From positions 151,083,900 to 151,147,899 of the forward strand of contig OY757013.1 of NCBI GenBank assembly GCA_963580285.1: a stretch of 64,000 nt of DNA, read 5' to 3'. The position numbers and the translations under genes were made by a program. This stretch comes from Lucinisca nassula (taxonomy: Eukaryota; Mollusca; Bivalvia; Lucinida; Lucinidae). The notes below the pieces were generated by a model. The model saw only the letters and a program-made list of their open reading frames with translations. It had not been told where the DNA came from and searched no databases. This document shows, piece after piece, positions 1-10,067 of this stretch (positions within the stretch are counted from its first letter, which is position 1; each line of letters begins with the position of its first letter).

Positions 1-697
1 TTTAGATGATTTATTAAATATTGATAATACCTATTTTGATGGCTTGATCATTCAGATTTACCCCCTAGGACTTCAGTTAAATAAAGCAAATTCTTCTGAT
101 ACCGAGGCCCCGTTTTTGGATTTACATCTATCTATTGTGGATGGATTTGTTTCGTGCAAAATTTGTGATAAACGCGATGACTTTGATTTTGAGATTGTAG
201 GTTTTCCTTTTTTGGGTGGTGGTGTTCCTCGTGCGCCATCCTATGGCGTTTGTGTTTCGCAGTTGGTTCGGTTTGCTAGAGTGTGTAGTCATGTAACTGG
301 CTTCGGCACTCGTAATAAACTATTAACGGCTAAACTCCTTGGTCGGGGTTGTCGGTGCCGTAAACTACGCAAAGCCTTTTCAAAATTTTAAAGACGCCAT
401 TCTGATTTAATTTCAAAATTCAATATTGGACTTAAATCTCTTCTGCAACAAGGTCTATCGGAACTCGAATTTTATGGTGACTTAGTATATAAATTCAGAA
501 AAATATATAACCGCAATGACTTCAGCACCCAATTTCGTAAAATCATTCTTCGATATAAAAAGATTGGGTACAACATGGATATTATACGACAGACTGCATG
601 CATGGAAGTTAACCCAATCACGGTTGGCAACTTTGCTTCCCTCTTTAATTGCACGCCGGTGGGTCAGGCATCAGATTCTATGACGGCTCCAACGTAA
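1..697 (+). pseudogene. Penelope-like reverse transcriptase, C-terminal fragment
   Basis: The left edge of the window enters a Penelope-like element (PLE) just inside the catalytic LDD motif of its reverse transcriptase. The frame starting at base 2 reads the second half of the RT and the C-terminal domain to a TAA at 695-697, ending in the motif DSMTAPT. A single A-for-T change creates a stop at 389-391, where the related copy at 10658-11869 has a tyrosine codon. The frame is otherwise open, so this is a recently inactivated copy, not an ancient relic. No GIY-YIG endonuclease follows. The upstream part lies outside the window. Confidence 0.85.
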
Positions 698-1487
698 AGG
701 CTTATTGAGAATTAGAGAGATCTGATTCAAGGTAATGTTGGTTGGTGCCTGATGCTCTGTCTCTGGTCGGGCCCATCGGAGTCTAACTATTGGTTTTCTT
801 TTGCTCCAGCATTTCAGTGGTTTCTTGCTGTCAAGTCCTCACCGTTGTCTCACCTCTGTGGTTCTTTGATTTTTGTGTTCACGGAGATGTTGCACTGATG
901 AGTTAGGAGGCCTTCATGCGGACTGAACAAATTATTTGTCTAAATCGCGACGGAAGTAAGGGCGAGGATTGTGGCCACGTAAAATCGATTTAAGCCCCCC
1001 AGTGGAAATCTTCCACTGACCGTTCCAAGGCGGCTCTTCTGTGGCGATTGATTTATGTTGTTGTTTGTTACTTACTGTGTGTATCACTTGTGTCTTTTAA
1101 TTTTGGATGGCCATATGGCCATTTTGTGGGAAAGTAACTGTCCTTATGGCCTTCCTTTGTTTAGGTTTCCATTATGTTCTGGTCGCTTAATGTTTGTATT
1201 TCTTTCCCTTTGGTGTCTTTTATGGGTGGAGTAAGTTAATTGTATCAATTCCTGATCTTTGTTTTACTTCTACTTACTGTGTGAATCACTTGTGTCTTTT
1301 TATTTTTGATGACCATATGGCCATTTTGTGGGAAAGTAACTGTCCTTATGGCCTGCCTTTTTTAGGTTTCCATTATGGTCTGGTCGCTTCATGTTGGTGT
1401 TTCTTTCCCTTTGGTGTCTTTGATGGGTGGGGTAAGTTAATTGTATCGATTCCTGATCTTTGTTTTACTTCTACTTTACTAAGACTG
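698..1487 (+). mobile_element. PLE 3' UTR and terminal repeat, partly duplicated
   Basis: This is the non-coding tail of the PLE above. It matches, in reverse, 10068-10655 downstream of the minus-strand copy. It contains a hairpin near 1000-1019 (CAGTGGAA-ATC-TTCCACTG). The last 200 or so bases occur twice in tandem (about 1085-1274 and 1275-1487). Both copies contain the segments ATGGCCATTTTGTGGG and GGTGTCTTT, and the second ends in CTTCTACTTT, the same 3' terminus as every other PLE piece in the window. Confidence 0.75.
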
Positions 1488-1750
1488 TTGCATGCCAAAC
1501 TTTATTCCTTTGAACGGCTTCTGAAACTAATTTAAGCAGGTAGGTGTTTTGCAAGTGCAAATAATAATTAACTTAATGATTTACTTAAGATGATCCAATT
1601 AAAAGATAATATCATTGGCAGTTACCTGAGAATGCGTAACAGTCCAATAAATATGAAAATCGCCAAGCACTGAGACAAGTATGTATTACTCTAGGTTAAC
1701 TATTGCTAACCTTCCACCTTTACCCAAATTAAAACAATATCTTTTGGGCC

Positions 1751-1781
<31 letters not shown>

Positions 1782-2137
1782 GGACATTTATAATCAATAT
1801 TATAAAATTTAATTATTGACGCTTTGAGAGGTTTCCTTTTTAACATTACTGTATTCGTGTTGAGATTTATTATTAGTAGAGCAGCAAATGGTTTTTTGTT
1901 CCATTCTCCAATTTCATTGGTTAAAATTATATAGTATATATTTGCACTTTCGGCGCAATCGTCACAGTTTGAATTTGACAGTGGGGAGAAAAAGAAGAAT
2001 TTCTTGTTGAAAATTTCGAAAAAATTTAAGCCAGGTTGTCACAGCACATTTGTGCCACATGTTGGTTGAAAGATAAGACCAAATTGGTGCACCCCGAATG
2101 CTCTTCTAGCTGCCCACATGCTTCGGCCTGACTTCCA
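1488..2137. other. Non-coding, AT-rich; (AAT)n microsatellite
   Basis: No gene is visible. A pure (AAT)n run of about 10 units lies at 1751-1781. This stretch may include the 5' end of the DIRS/Ngaro-type element that follows, but no terminal repeat could be defined. Confidence 0.6.
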
Positions 2138-4045
2138 TTGAATAACATAGACAAGGCTAAAAGCCTCATACAGATTAAGGGCAATTTGGGCGATATCTTT
2201 TTCCCTTCGTATTGTAAACAAAATGAAACCGGAAGTAAAATGTCTGAAAATCACATGAATTATGCTTTGAACGAAAATATTTTGTGTCATCACTCTAAAA
2301 AATGCAATGTGTGCTTGGCAACAACTAAATATTTGAAATTTTCTGATTTTGGCTATTTTTTGAATGCTCATGAGATGGTTACGGCATCGGGAATGTATAA
2401 TTATGAAAACTGCAAAATACCAGTAAATTTCAGAATGAATGTAGATTTTATTAGATCTTGGCTAGTAGATTACAAAGATAAAAAAATATGTGACTTTTTA
2501 GAATATGGTTTCCCTATCGGTGCCATTGAATCTGACAAAATTTTAAAAAATGTCACAAATACAGAATTATGGAAATTTAAAAATCACAAAGGTGCTGATA
2601 TGTATCCTGAAGACATAAACAAGTATTTACAGAAGGAAGCCATTAACAAAGCCATTTTAGGACCCTTTAAAAACAACCCTTTTTCTTCTGGAATTAAAAT
2701 TTCTCCTTTAAATTCTGTACCGAAAAAAGAAACAACAGAAAGAAGGGTTATTCTAGATCTTAGTTTTCCTAAAGGCAGTGCAGTTAATGACTTCATTAGT
2801 AAACATGAATATTTAGGTCAAAAAATGGCAATTATTTTTCCAAAAGTAGATGACTTTATTCAACTCATTAAATCTAAAGGTAGAAACTGTCTTTTATATA
2901 AAATTGATCTTCGTCGAGCCTTCAGACAAATTCCTATTTGCCCATCTAGCTACAATTTAGTTGCATTTGTATGGAAAAAACATATATTTTTTGATACAGT
3001 TTTATCAATGGGGTCTCGGTCAGCCAGTTTTTGTTGCCAATCCCTAACCAATGCTATAGTTTTCATGTTGTTCAAGATTGGAATTTCTGTTTTAAATTAT
3101 TTAGATGACCTTGCCTCAGCTGAGAAAGAAAATTTAGCAGAATTTGGATACAAAACATTAAAGGAAATTTTAAAGAAATCCGGTATTGAAGAATCCTTCG
3201 ACAAAGCCTCTCCACCTTCAAGGATCATGTCTTTTATCGGTGTTTTATTTAACACTGAAAAAATGACTGTTGAAGTTACACCGGAGAGATTAAATGAAAT
3301 TCGCACCCTTATTTATCAGTGGTTAAATAAGGAAAATGCTTCTATTAAGGAGATACAATCTTTATTAGGTAAACTAAATTTTGTGGCAGCCTGTGTCAGG
3401 CCAGGTAGAATATTTGTTTCTCGTATGCTTAAGTGGCTCAAGCTTCTATATACATTGGACAACAGTAAACACCCAATACCTTCATATGTCAAAAAAGATA
3501 TTCATTGGTGGCACAGGTTTCTCCCAACATATAATGACATTTCCATGATGATGACAGAGGAATGGTCAAATCCAGATGAAATTTTTTCCTCGGATTCTTG
3601 TCTCACTGGGTGTGGGGGATATTGGAATGGAAATTTTTTCCATACAGAATTTCCACATGATTTGCAGATCAAAAAGTATCACATAAATATTCTTGAAATG
3701 TTGTCAGTTATTGTGTGTTTACGCTTATGGGGTAATTTCTATAAGGGTAAAAGCATAAGGATTTATTGTGATAATTCTGCGGTTTGTTGTGTGATCAATT
3801 CTGGTAGAGCCAAATGTGAGGAACTTCAGAGCTGCCTTCGGGAACTTGCTTATCTTGCTGCTTTAAATGAATGTGAGGTCAGGGCGGTGCATCTGGGCAC
3901 TAATGAGAACAGACTTTCAGACCACCTTTCTAGGTGGCATCTAAATAAGTCTCATATGGAACAGTTTTTTGTCTTAACTACAGGGTGTGACCTGATAGAG
4001 TACAAAGTACATGAACACTTGTTTGATTTTATTAGTACTTGGTAA
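2138..4045 (+). CDS. DIRS/Ngaro-type reverse transcriptase-RNase H
   Basis: The frame is open from at least 2138; the first in-frame ATG is at 2240. Counting from 2138, the RT core shows motif A with D257 (KIDLRRAFRQ), motif B (SMGSRSASF, about 290-298) and motif C YLDD at 321-324. An RNase H domain follows with the expected acidic residues: D486 (SSDS), E520 (ILEML), D545 (YCDNSA) and D595 (LSDHLSR). This RT/RH pair followed by a tyrosine recombinase is the DIRS/Ngaro arrangement, in which a cDNA is integrated by a recombinase instead of a DDE integrase. A Cys/His cluster at 50-59 (CHHSKKCNVC) could be a gag-like knuckle. No separate gag ORF is seen upstream. The last 35 bases overlap the recombinase ORF in another frame. 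All catalytic residues are intact, so the copy may be functional. Confidence 0.88.
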   Translation: MNNIDKAKSLIQIKGNLGDIFFPSYCKQNETGSKMSENHMNYALNENILCHHSKKCNVCLATTKYLKFSDFGYFLNAHEMVTASGMYNYENCKIPVNFRMNVDFIRSWLVDYKDKKICDFLEYGFPIGAIESDKILKNVTNTELWKFKNHKGADMYPEDINKYLQKEAINKAILGPFKNNPFSSGIKISPLNSVPKKETTERRVILDLSFPKGSAVNDFISKHEYLGQKMAIIFPKVDDFIQLIKSKGRNCLLYKIDLRRAFRQIPICPSSYNLVAFVWKKHIFFDTVLSMGSRSASFCCQSLTNAIVFMLFKIGISVLNYLDDLASAEKENLAEFGYKTLKEILKKSGIEESFDKASPPSRIMSFIGVLFNTEKMTVEVTPERLNEIRTLIYQWLNKENASIKEIQSLLGKLNFVAACVRPGRIFVSRMLKWLKLLYTLDNSKHPIPSYVKKDIHWWHRFLPTYNDISMMMTEEWSNPDEIFSSDSCLTGCGGYWNGNFFHTEFPHDLQIKKYHINILEMLSVIVCLRLWGNFYKGKSIRIYCDNSAVCCVINSGRAKCEELQSCLRELAYLAALNECEVRAVHLGTNENRLSDHLSRWHLNKSHMEQFFVLTTGCDLIEYKVHEHLFDFISTW

Positions 4046-5030
4046 TGCTATTTTGTTTTCAGATAAACAGTTGAGATCCTTAAAGGATGAATTAAAGAAC
4101 TCACGGAGACAGGCGTTTGCCGAGGGTACTAACACAAACTTGAGGATTCAGTGGGAAACATTTCTATTATTTTGCTTCTACTTTGGATTCAAATATCTTC
4201 CAGTAAACACAGAAACTTTATGTTTGTTTGCTCAATTTTTGAGCAGATCATTCAAGTCCACACATTCAATCAGCAATTATATATCAGGTGTGAAGACTAT
4301 GCATCATTTATTGGGTTATTCTACTGACGGTATCAATAACTTTCTTGTAAATTTAGGTTTAAAAGGTGTTAATAGACAAAAGCCACATCTTGTTAAACAA
4401 GCAAGGGCCATAACGCCTGAAATTCTTCTAGCCATGTACCCATTATTTGACTCTACCAATCCTGTAGACAACGTATTCTGGTGTTTATTTCTTTTCGCTT
4501 TCTTTTTATTTGCAAGGAAATCAAATCTTGTTCCAAATTCAAATAATTTCAAACAAAAAAGATTTTTATTAAGACAGGATATTGAAATCTATAATGATAT
4601 TTTGATTGTTAACATTAAGTGGTCCAAAACAATTCAATTTGGTCAAAAAGTATTAAAAATCCCTTTAGTTAATATTCCTGGATCAGCTTTGTGTCCAGTT
4701 ACGGCTTACCGCAAAATGTGCAAATTAGTACCTGCCTCACATTTAGATCCGTTATTTACGTTACCAAAGAACAAGTGTGTTACTTATTTGCAATACCAAA
4801 AAAAATTAAGAAAATTAATCGAAGCAATTGGTTTAAAACCCGAAGAGTTCTCTACACATTCCTTTAGACGAGGTGGTACTTCCTTTGCCTTTCGTGCTAA
4901 AGTACCAGTAGATCTCATTAAAATCCATGGGGATTGGAAGAGTGACTGTTACCAGAAATACCTTTCATTTTCTCTGGAAGATAAGCTACTTGTTGCTTCA
5001 AACATGAGAAAAACAATCCTATCCTTATAA
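4011..5030 (+). CDS. Retrotransposon tyrosine recombinase
   Basis: A 339-residue phage-integrase-fold protein. The catalytic set is visible: R169 (FARKSNL), H283 and R286 (THSFRRGGTSF), H306 with W309 (HGDWKSD), and a nucleophile tyrosine at Y317 or Y314 (CYQKYL). The N-terminal 130 residues look like the SAM-like core-binding domain (LRIQWETFLLFC and FLSRSFKSTHSISNYISGVK). In DIRS/Ngaro elements this enzyme integrates a circular cDNA without target duplication. The ATG at 4011 lies 35 bases before the stop of the RT ORF, in a different frame, so translation probably needs reinitiation, frameshifting or splicing. The ORF has no internal stop. It belongs to the same element as the RT by overlap, strand and base composition. 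Confidence 0.9.
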   Translation: MNTCLILLVLGNAILFSDKQLRSLKDELKNSRRQAFAEGTNTNLRIQWETFLLFCFYFGFKYLPVNTETLCLFAQFLSRSFKSTHSISNYISGVKTMHHLLGYSTDGINNFLVNLGLKGVNRQKPHLVKQARAITPEILLAMYPLFDSTNPVDNVFWCLFLFAFFLFARKSNLVPNSNNFKQKRFLLRQDIEIYNDILIVNIKWSKTIQFGQKVLKIPLVNIPGSALCPVTAYRKMCKLVPASHLDPLFTLPKNKCVTYLQYQKKLRKLIEAIGLKPEEFSTHSFRRGGTSFAFRAKVPVDLIKIHGDWKSDCYQKYLSFSLEDKLLVASNMRKTILSL

Positions 5031-5779
5031 GATTGATTTAAATACCGGTGTGTTTACTTTAACCTGGTTTTTCTTTAAGGATTTGATCAATATTTCAGAC
5101 AGAATAGGTCTATGTAAACAGTGTAGACCCTGATTAGGTATTATTGAATGCACCATGTGTGGCCTCTTGGCCTCCTTTCGGATAACTATTGTCTTTGTAA
5201 GAATAGTTTTTGTTTGAAATTTCTCCGTACAGGGAAATTTAGCATTAATCGTATCCTGAAGGTGGCCTTGATCCGCTAAGGGTGCACTTATGCTGAATTA
5301 GGCTAAAGTAAATGTTTATAATGACCAGCCTTCCTAGCCTCTTTCGGATAGCTATCGCCTTTAATAGGATAGTTTTTGCTCGGGATTTTCAGGTTCAGGG
5401 AAGTCTAGCATTAATTACATTTCGAGGCTGGTAGGGCTGTTATTGTAAACATAAGATCTTTATAATCAGTCTTAAGTCACAACAATCAGCTCACAAATAT
5501 GAAGTGTTCATGTACTTGTACGAATATTTGAAACATAGATCTGTTTTTAATTATTCTTTTAGCTTTCATAATTAGTGTGATAAGAATTACATTTGTATAT
5601 ATGTTTTATATTTGTATAATTACAGATTACCATGCATTCTGTTTAATAACAGACCAAATGTGAGTTTGCATTGGACCTGCATAGGTCTTATGAGCTACAC
5701 ATTGCGGATTTGGAATATATGGGTATGTAAATCAATTTATTTATTTACACTTTTTCTTTTTCTCTCTCTTGTTGCAGAG
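5031..5779 (+). other. Inter-ORF region of the DIRS/Ngaro element with direct repeats
   Basis: Two diverged direct repeats of about 100 bp lie at 5168-5270 and 5334-5435. Both contain CTTTCGGATA, then AGCATTAAT, then a GAGGCTGG-like end. Ngaro-type elements carry split direct repeats next to the recombinase ORF, so these could be the internal repeats. That reading is inference. From about 5745 the strand becomes a pyrimidine tract ending TTGTTGCAG at 5776, an excellent 3' splice site four bases before the ATG of the next ORF. Confidence 0.5.
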
Positions 5780-6301
5780 ATGAAAAAGGTTACTATAGTA
5801 AGTGACTCGATTGCCAAATATGTATTTGGTATTGAAGGTGTACTTCTTCAGGCCTTTCGAGGAGACACAATTGGACGCATTTCAAGCAGGATCAAATCTG
5901 GGGAAGTTAGATTAAATGGTTTTGTTTATGTCATCTTCCATGTGGGAACAAATGACATTGGCAGAAAATCTCCTTTTGATAACATAATATCAGATTATGG
6001 CAATCTGATAGGGATTTGCAGACAAGCTAACCCGAACATTAAAATCATCATGTCTGCCATTTTACCACGACCAATTGATCATGAGGTAACTGATAATATT
6101 ATCAGAAGAGTTAATGGCTATTTAAATACCCATATGAGCAAGCCAATGAACTTCAAATTTATTAAAACATTTAGACCTTTTATGTTTGGTGGTAGAGTGA
6201 AAAGAGAACTATTTGCAAAAAATGATGGAGGTCTCCACTTAAATTCAGAAGGAACAAATAGGCTCAAATATTACTTTCTTAGAACTATTGCGTCCATGTA
6301 A
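5780..6301 (+). CDS. SGNH/GDSL-hydrolase-like ORF of the retrotransposon
   Basis: A 173-residue protein starting at the ATG at 5780; the frame is open upstream to 5612. SGNH-fold blocks are visible: the nucleophile region VSDSI (S10 as candidate serine), RGD near 27-29, the oxyanion/Asn block HVGTND (G56, N58), and a C-terminal block NDGGLHLN with D149 and H153. The Asp-His spacing is one residue longer than the usual DxxH, so activity is uncertain. SGNH-type hydrolase ORFs are known in some Ngaro-like elements, which fits its place 750 bp downstream of the recombinase on the same strand. A strong splice acceptor ends at 5776, so it may be expressed as a spliced exon. No signal peptide is evident from 5780. 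The longer frame from 5612 starts with a hydrophobic stretch but crosses the pyrimidine tract and is less likely. Confidence 0.75.
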   Translation: MKKVTIVSDSIAKYVFGIEGVLLQAFRGDTIGRISSRIKSGEVRLNGFVYVIFHVGTNDIGRKSPFDNIISDYGNLIGICRQANPNIKIIMSAILPRPIDHEVTDNIIRRVNGYLNTHMSKPMNFKFIKTFRPFMFGGRVKRELFAKNDGGLHLNSEGTNRLKYYFLRTIASM

Positions 6302-6815
6302 ATAGTTCCATTAGAATTCTACTATTCATTGCCATACATGGCCATTTCATACATAGAACCACCTCGATGAGGCTGTTCTAATGAATACCCACAACATAGG
6401 TTTGAGTGGAGATTTGACAAAAACTATCCTTTAATTCTCACGAAGTGCCAAGCTTAACTGTAGTTATGGTGCAGATACAAGCTAAATCTTGATTTCGCTA
6501 TGATATGAATGGCATGGTTGTGAGGAGTGATACATGGGTTACGTGTGGATGCCTTTGCTGTGTCAAAAGACAATCATGTGGGCATCAGCACAATAAGTCT
6601 GATGCATTTAGTAACCAGAATTAGTTAATTCATATTTCAGAATAGTGTATTCTGTCATTACAAATTTGAAATAACTTCAATTTTGGCTTTGACTTAAAAA
6701 TATATGAGACACTTTTGAATATGTAGCAATTGCATCCGGTCCTGTGTGGCGTGTCTCATAGTGTATCGATGGCTAAATTTAGTTGAACTGCTTACAAAAA
6801 CAATAATTATTTAAA
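6302..6815. other. Non-coding; foldback fragment
   Basis: No ORF of note. At 6345-6412 there is a degenerate copy of the palindromic core seen in the foldback MITEs (ACCACCTCGATGAGGCTGTTCTAATGAATACC, here interrupted at ACCTCGATGAGG). The rest may be the 3' end of the DIRS/Ngaro element, but no terminus was identified. Confidence 0.4.
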
Positions 6816-7022
6816 TACAGTAAAATAATATTATGAGACCACCTGTGGGACTGTTCAGGAGTGGTCAGAAAGACCACTTTTGAACTGTTTCCCAAGTGGT
6901 TATGACCAAAGGTCACTGTATACAGAGAACCTATGGCAAGAAGAACGGAAATTTATCAAATGAGTCTTTGATGCAGATGTAGCGTTAATTTTAGGTGGTA
7001 TTGACAGCAGAATTTTACTGTA
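6816..7022. mobile_element. TA-flanked MITE
   Basis: Short inverted termini ACAGTAAAAT and ATTTTACTGT are each bounded by TA (6816-6817 and 7021-7022). The interior has a palindrome of GACCAC/GTGGTC blocks. A relative lies at about 60508-60720. The TIR and TA target site fit Tc1/mariner/pogo-type non-autonomous elements. Confidence 0.6.
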
Positions 7023-7118
7023 ATTTATGTATATATATGTTTAGATAGTGACATTCTTATTTCATTTAATCATGCATATTGCTACTTTCTATACAAATGA
7101 TTTGTGTAAAGCTGAACC

Positions 7119-7318
7119 TTAACCCTTGTCCTGCTGTTCACGATGAGCCCTACTTTTGCTGGCAGTGTAGATCCGGATCGGATGGCCATCTGATCAGGAT
7201 CTGCACTGTTTGACTTTCTATTTATGATTTTGTAGGAATAAATTAAATCAAGTAATCTGATTGGTTGGAAGTCGGAAGTGGGTATGGCTGGTTTGGGTGT
7301 TTTGCAGGAGAGGGGTTA
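7119..7318. mobile_element. TTAA MITE, CCCTTGTCCTGCTG family
   Basis: Starts TTAACCCTTGTCCTGCTG and ends in a degraded AGGGGTTAT. The interior carries the palindrome GTGTAGATCCGGATCGGATGG / CATCTGATCAGGATCTGCAC. TTAA target sites with CCC...GGG tips are the signature of piggyBac-type transposition. Better-preserved copies lie at 32544-32755 and 34552-34764. Confidence 0.65.
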
Positions 7319-8808
7319 TGACAGTAATGGCATGGCATTCGTGTATCTGGATAGGCTTATGCCAGTTATATTCTATAAATTTCAATTCACACCAGTAGAT
7401 TAATTTTTAAATAGCTTTAGTCTACTTATCAATATCACTATGCACAATCTTATGTTTATCAGCATTTCGTTTGCATAGTGAGCATCATACATGTATATCT
7501 TGATTCAGGAATGCTTCCATTGATGCATTATGATGAGCTCACATTAGCATGAACGTCAGCATATGCATTTACGTCAACTGGAATTTTTTATTATAATTTA
7601 TACATAGCAGTCACCTGTCAAAGTGCAATATTCTTTCAAATTTTAGTTATAATTATCCTTCTTAATCGTGTTTATTCAAGAAGGGTGGTTGTTATTTTGG
7701 GGACAATGCGCACTATATTGATAAATAGTTAGTTGCCTTGTTTGAGCCCATTCTCGGTAAAGTGTGAACAGGTAAATTCACCAGCCTGATACATCATATT
7801 GGTCTGAATTTATCAGAAACATGCTAATGATTACTTAGCAACACTTTAATGGTATATAACACTATGTATATATATATCCAGCTCTTTTTCTCACATTTAC
7901 ATTATCTTCATCCCTCATTCATTCATGTTTTCTATGGTTGGTAACACATTATCATTTCATTTCTTGCAGTCAAGAATAGATTTCTTTGACAATTCATTAT
8001 ATGAAGCCGAATTTTCATACAAGTGTATCGCTACATGTGATAAGCTGAAGAATTCTGGTAAGCTTATTTAAAGCAGTTTAGTTCTTTGTTTTATTATTGC
8101 CGCATTAATTGTCTATAATCTTCAATATAGAAACACTTTGGAGCATGCTTCATACGACCTTTGTTCTTGACTATCTGACTCAATGGTCGTATACTAAGAT
8201 GCTCACATGCTCTTGGTAAATATTTCAAATAATTTAACATCTTAAGTAACATACTGGTACATGTAGTACACTTCATGCCAGATTGCGGTATATAATTTTG
8301 CATAGGAACTTTCCTGTTTTATTTTCTTTTGTTTTTTATATTTTTTTTTTGTTTTGTTTTGGCCGGTGGGTTGGCGTTTTTATGGAATATTAATAATCCA
8401 TTAATAATTCTGTATCTAATTTACCGTTACAGGCTTCTGTAGGATGCTGAAATTCAATAATTTGATTCGTGTTGAAGGTTCAGTCTCTTGCGGAAGCTTG
8501 TACTTGTTATTTCCCATTTATTGAAAGGTCAAGTATTTGAATAAATAATATTTGTACATTTCTATATGATGTATTCCCCACTGAGAACACCTAAATAATA
8601 ATTCTATAATTATTTAAAATCTCTTTTCATTTACTTCCCTGATATAGTAAATTTGCATATCAATCACTCTGTTGATCAAGAGGAAATAATTATAATGATA
8701 ATAATAATAATAATAGGGGTCAAGTTAGTCAGGGGCCAAGTTTGTAGGGATCGACTTTGTTAGGGGCCGAGTTTGTTAGGGCCCAAGATGTCCCGGAATC
8801 CTCGAAAC
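7319..8808. other. AT-rich non-coding stretch with short tandem repeats
   Basis: No gene is recognisable. (AAT)n-like repeats lie at 8694-8716. They are followed at 8717-8790 by about four diverged units of a motif like GGGGCCAAGTTTGTTAG, ending just before the next PLE copy. Confidence 0.5.
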
Positions 8809-9525
8809 GGACTTCAGCACCCAATTTCGTAAAATCATACTTCGATATAAAAAGATTGGGTACAGCATAAATGTTATATGACAGACTGCATGCATGGTAG
8901 TTAACCCAATCACGGTTGACAGCTTTGCTTCCCTCTTTAATTGCACGCCAGTGGGTCTGGCCTTAGATTCTATGACGGTTCCAGCGTAAAGGCTTATGCT
9001 GGTTGGTGCCTGATGCTCTGTTTCTGGTCGGGCCTATCGGAGTCTAACTGTTGGTTTTCCTTTGCTCCAGTATTTCAATGGTTTCTTGCTGTCGAGTCCT
9101 GATTTTTGTGTTCACGGAGATGTTGCACTGATGAGTTAGGAGGCCTTCATGCGGACTGAAAAAATTATTTGTCTTAATCGCGACGGGTGTAAGGGCGAGG
9201 ATTGTGGCCGCGTAAAATCGATTTAAGCCCCCCAGTGGAATTCGTTTCCGCTGATCATTCCTAGGCGGTTCTTCTGTCGCGGTTTATTTTTGTTGTGGTA
9301 TGTCTTTGTGTGTTTGTGTCGCTTATATTATTTTATTTTGGATAGCCTATTGGCCATTTTGTGGGAAAGTAACCGTCCTTTTGGCTTTCCGCTATTGTTG
9401 TTTCCATTAGGGTCTGTTGTTTCGTGTTTGTGTTTCTTTCCCTTTGGTGTCTCTGATAGGAGCTGTGGGTTAATTGTATCGATTCCTGATCATTGCCTCC
9501 ACTTCCATTTTTCACATTATAGACT
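8809..9525 (+). pseudogene. 5'-truncated PLE copy
   Basis: Begins at GACTTCAGCACCC, a position inside the RT C-terminal domain, and reads through the PLE stop region and 3' UTR. It ends at GATCATTGCCTCCACTTCC, a variant of the common PLE 3' end. It differs from the other copies at many sites (for example CAGCATAAATG for CAACATGGATA), so it belongs to a different subfamily. 5' truncation with a conserved 3' end fits target-primed reverse transcription. Confidence 0.75.
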
Positions 9526-9749
9526 TAAATAGTGTAGACACAAAGTGTCGCAAAAATAGGATAGGTTTGTTTTTGTGGGGCCTATGCCCTTTACAATAAG
9601 GTCAAGGGCATCAAAACATAATGGCTGTTGAGTGTTGGTCCGTTTCGGGCTATTTATTTCGTATTCTATTCAGTCATCGTACAATACAAACAGATGGAGT
9701 GATCGGCAATTGTTTTGGTTTGAAATATGCAAAAACAAAATAGAAGTGG
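9526..9749. other. Non-coding spacer
   Basis: No feature recognised in this stretch between the plus-strand and minus-strand PLE fragments. Confidence 0.4.
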
Positions 9750-10060
9750 AGGCAATGATCAGGAATCGATACAATCAACCCATAGCTCTTATCAGAGACA
9801 CCAAAGGGAAAGAAACAAAAACATGAAACAAAAGACCTAATGGAAACATCAATAGAGGAAACCAAAAGGACAGTTACTTTCCCGAAAAATGGCCAATAGG
9901 TTATCCAAAATAAAATAATATAAGCGACACAAACACCCAAAGACAAACCATAACAAAAATAAACCACGGCAGATGTCCAAAATAAAATAATATAAGCGAC
10001 ACAAACACCCAAAGACAAACCATCACAAAAATAAACCGCGACAGATAACTCCGAAAAACT
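9750..10060 (-). mobile_element. PLE terminal-repeat fragment with a 70-bp internal duplication
   Basis: The reverse complement matches the 3' part of the 8809-9525 subfamily (same GAAGTGGAGGCAATGATCAG terminus). A segment of about 70 bp beginning TCCAAAATAAAATAATATAA is present twice in tandem (about 9904-9972 and 9976-10044) with only a few substitutions. Confidence 0.7.
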
Positions 10061-10067
10061 TCCTAAG

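Noticed and set aside
880..960. Possible hammerhead ribozyme in the PLE terminal repeat (CTGATGAG, then ACTGAA, then a short hairpin and TTTGTC)
   Set aside because: PLE terminal repeats can hold hammerheads, and the core-like strings are in the right order. But the strands that should form stem I do not pair, and there is an extra base before GAA. The match is not good enough to annotate.
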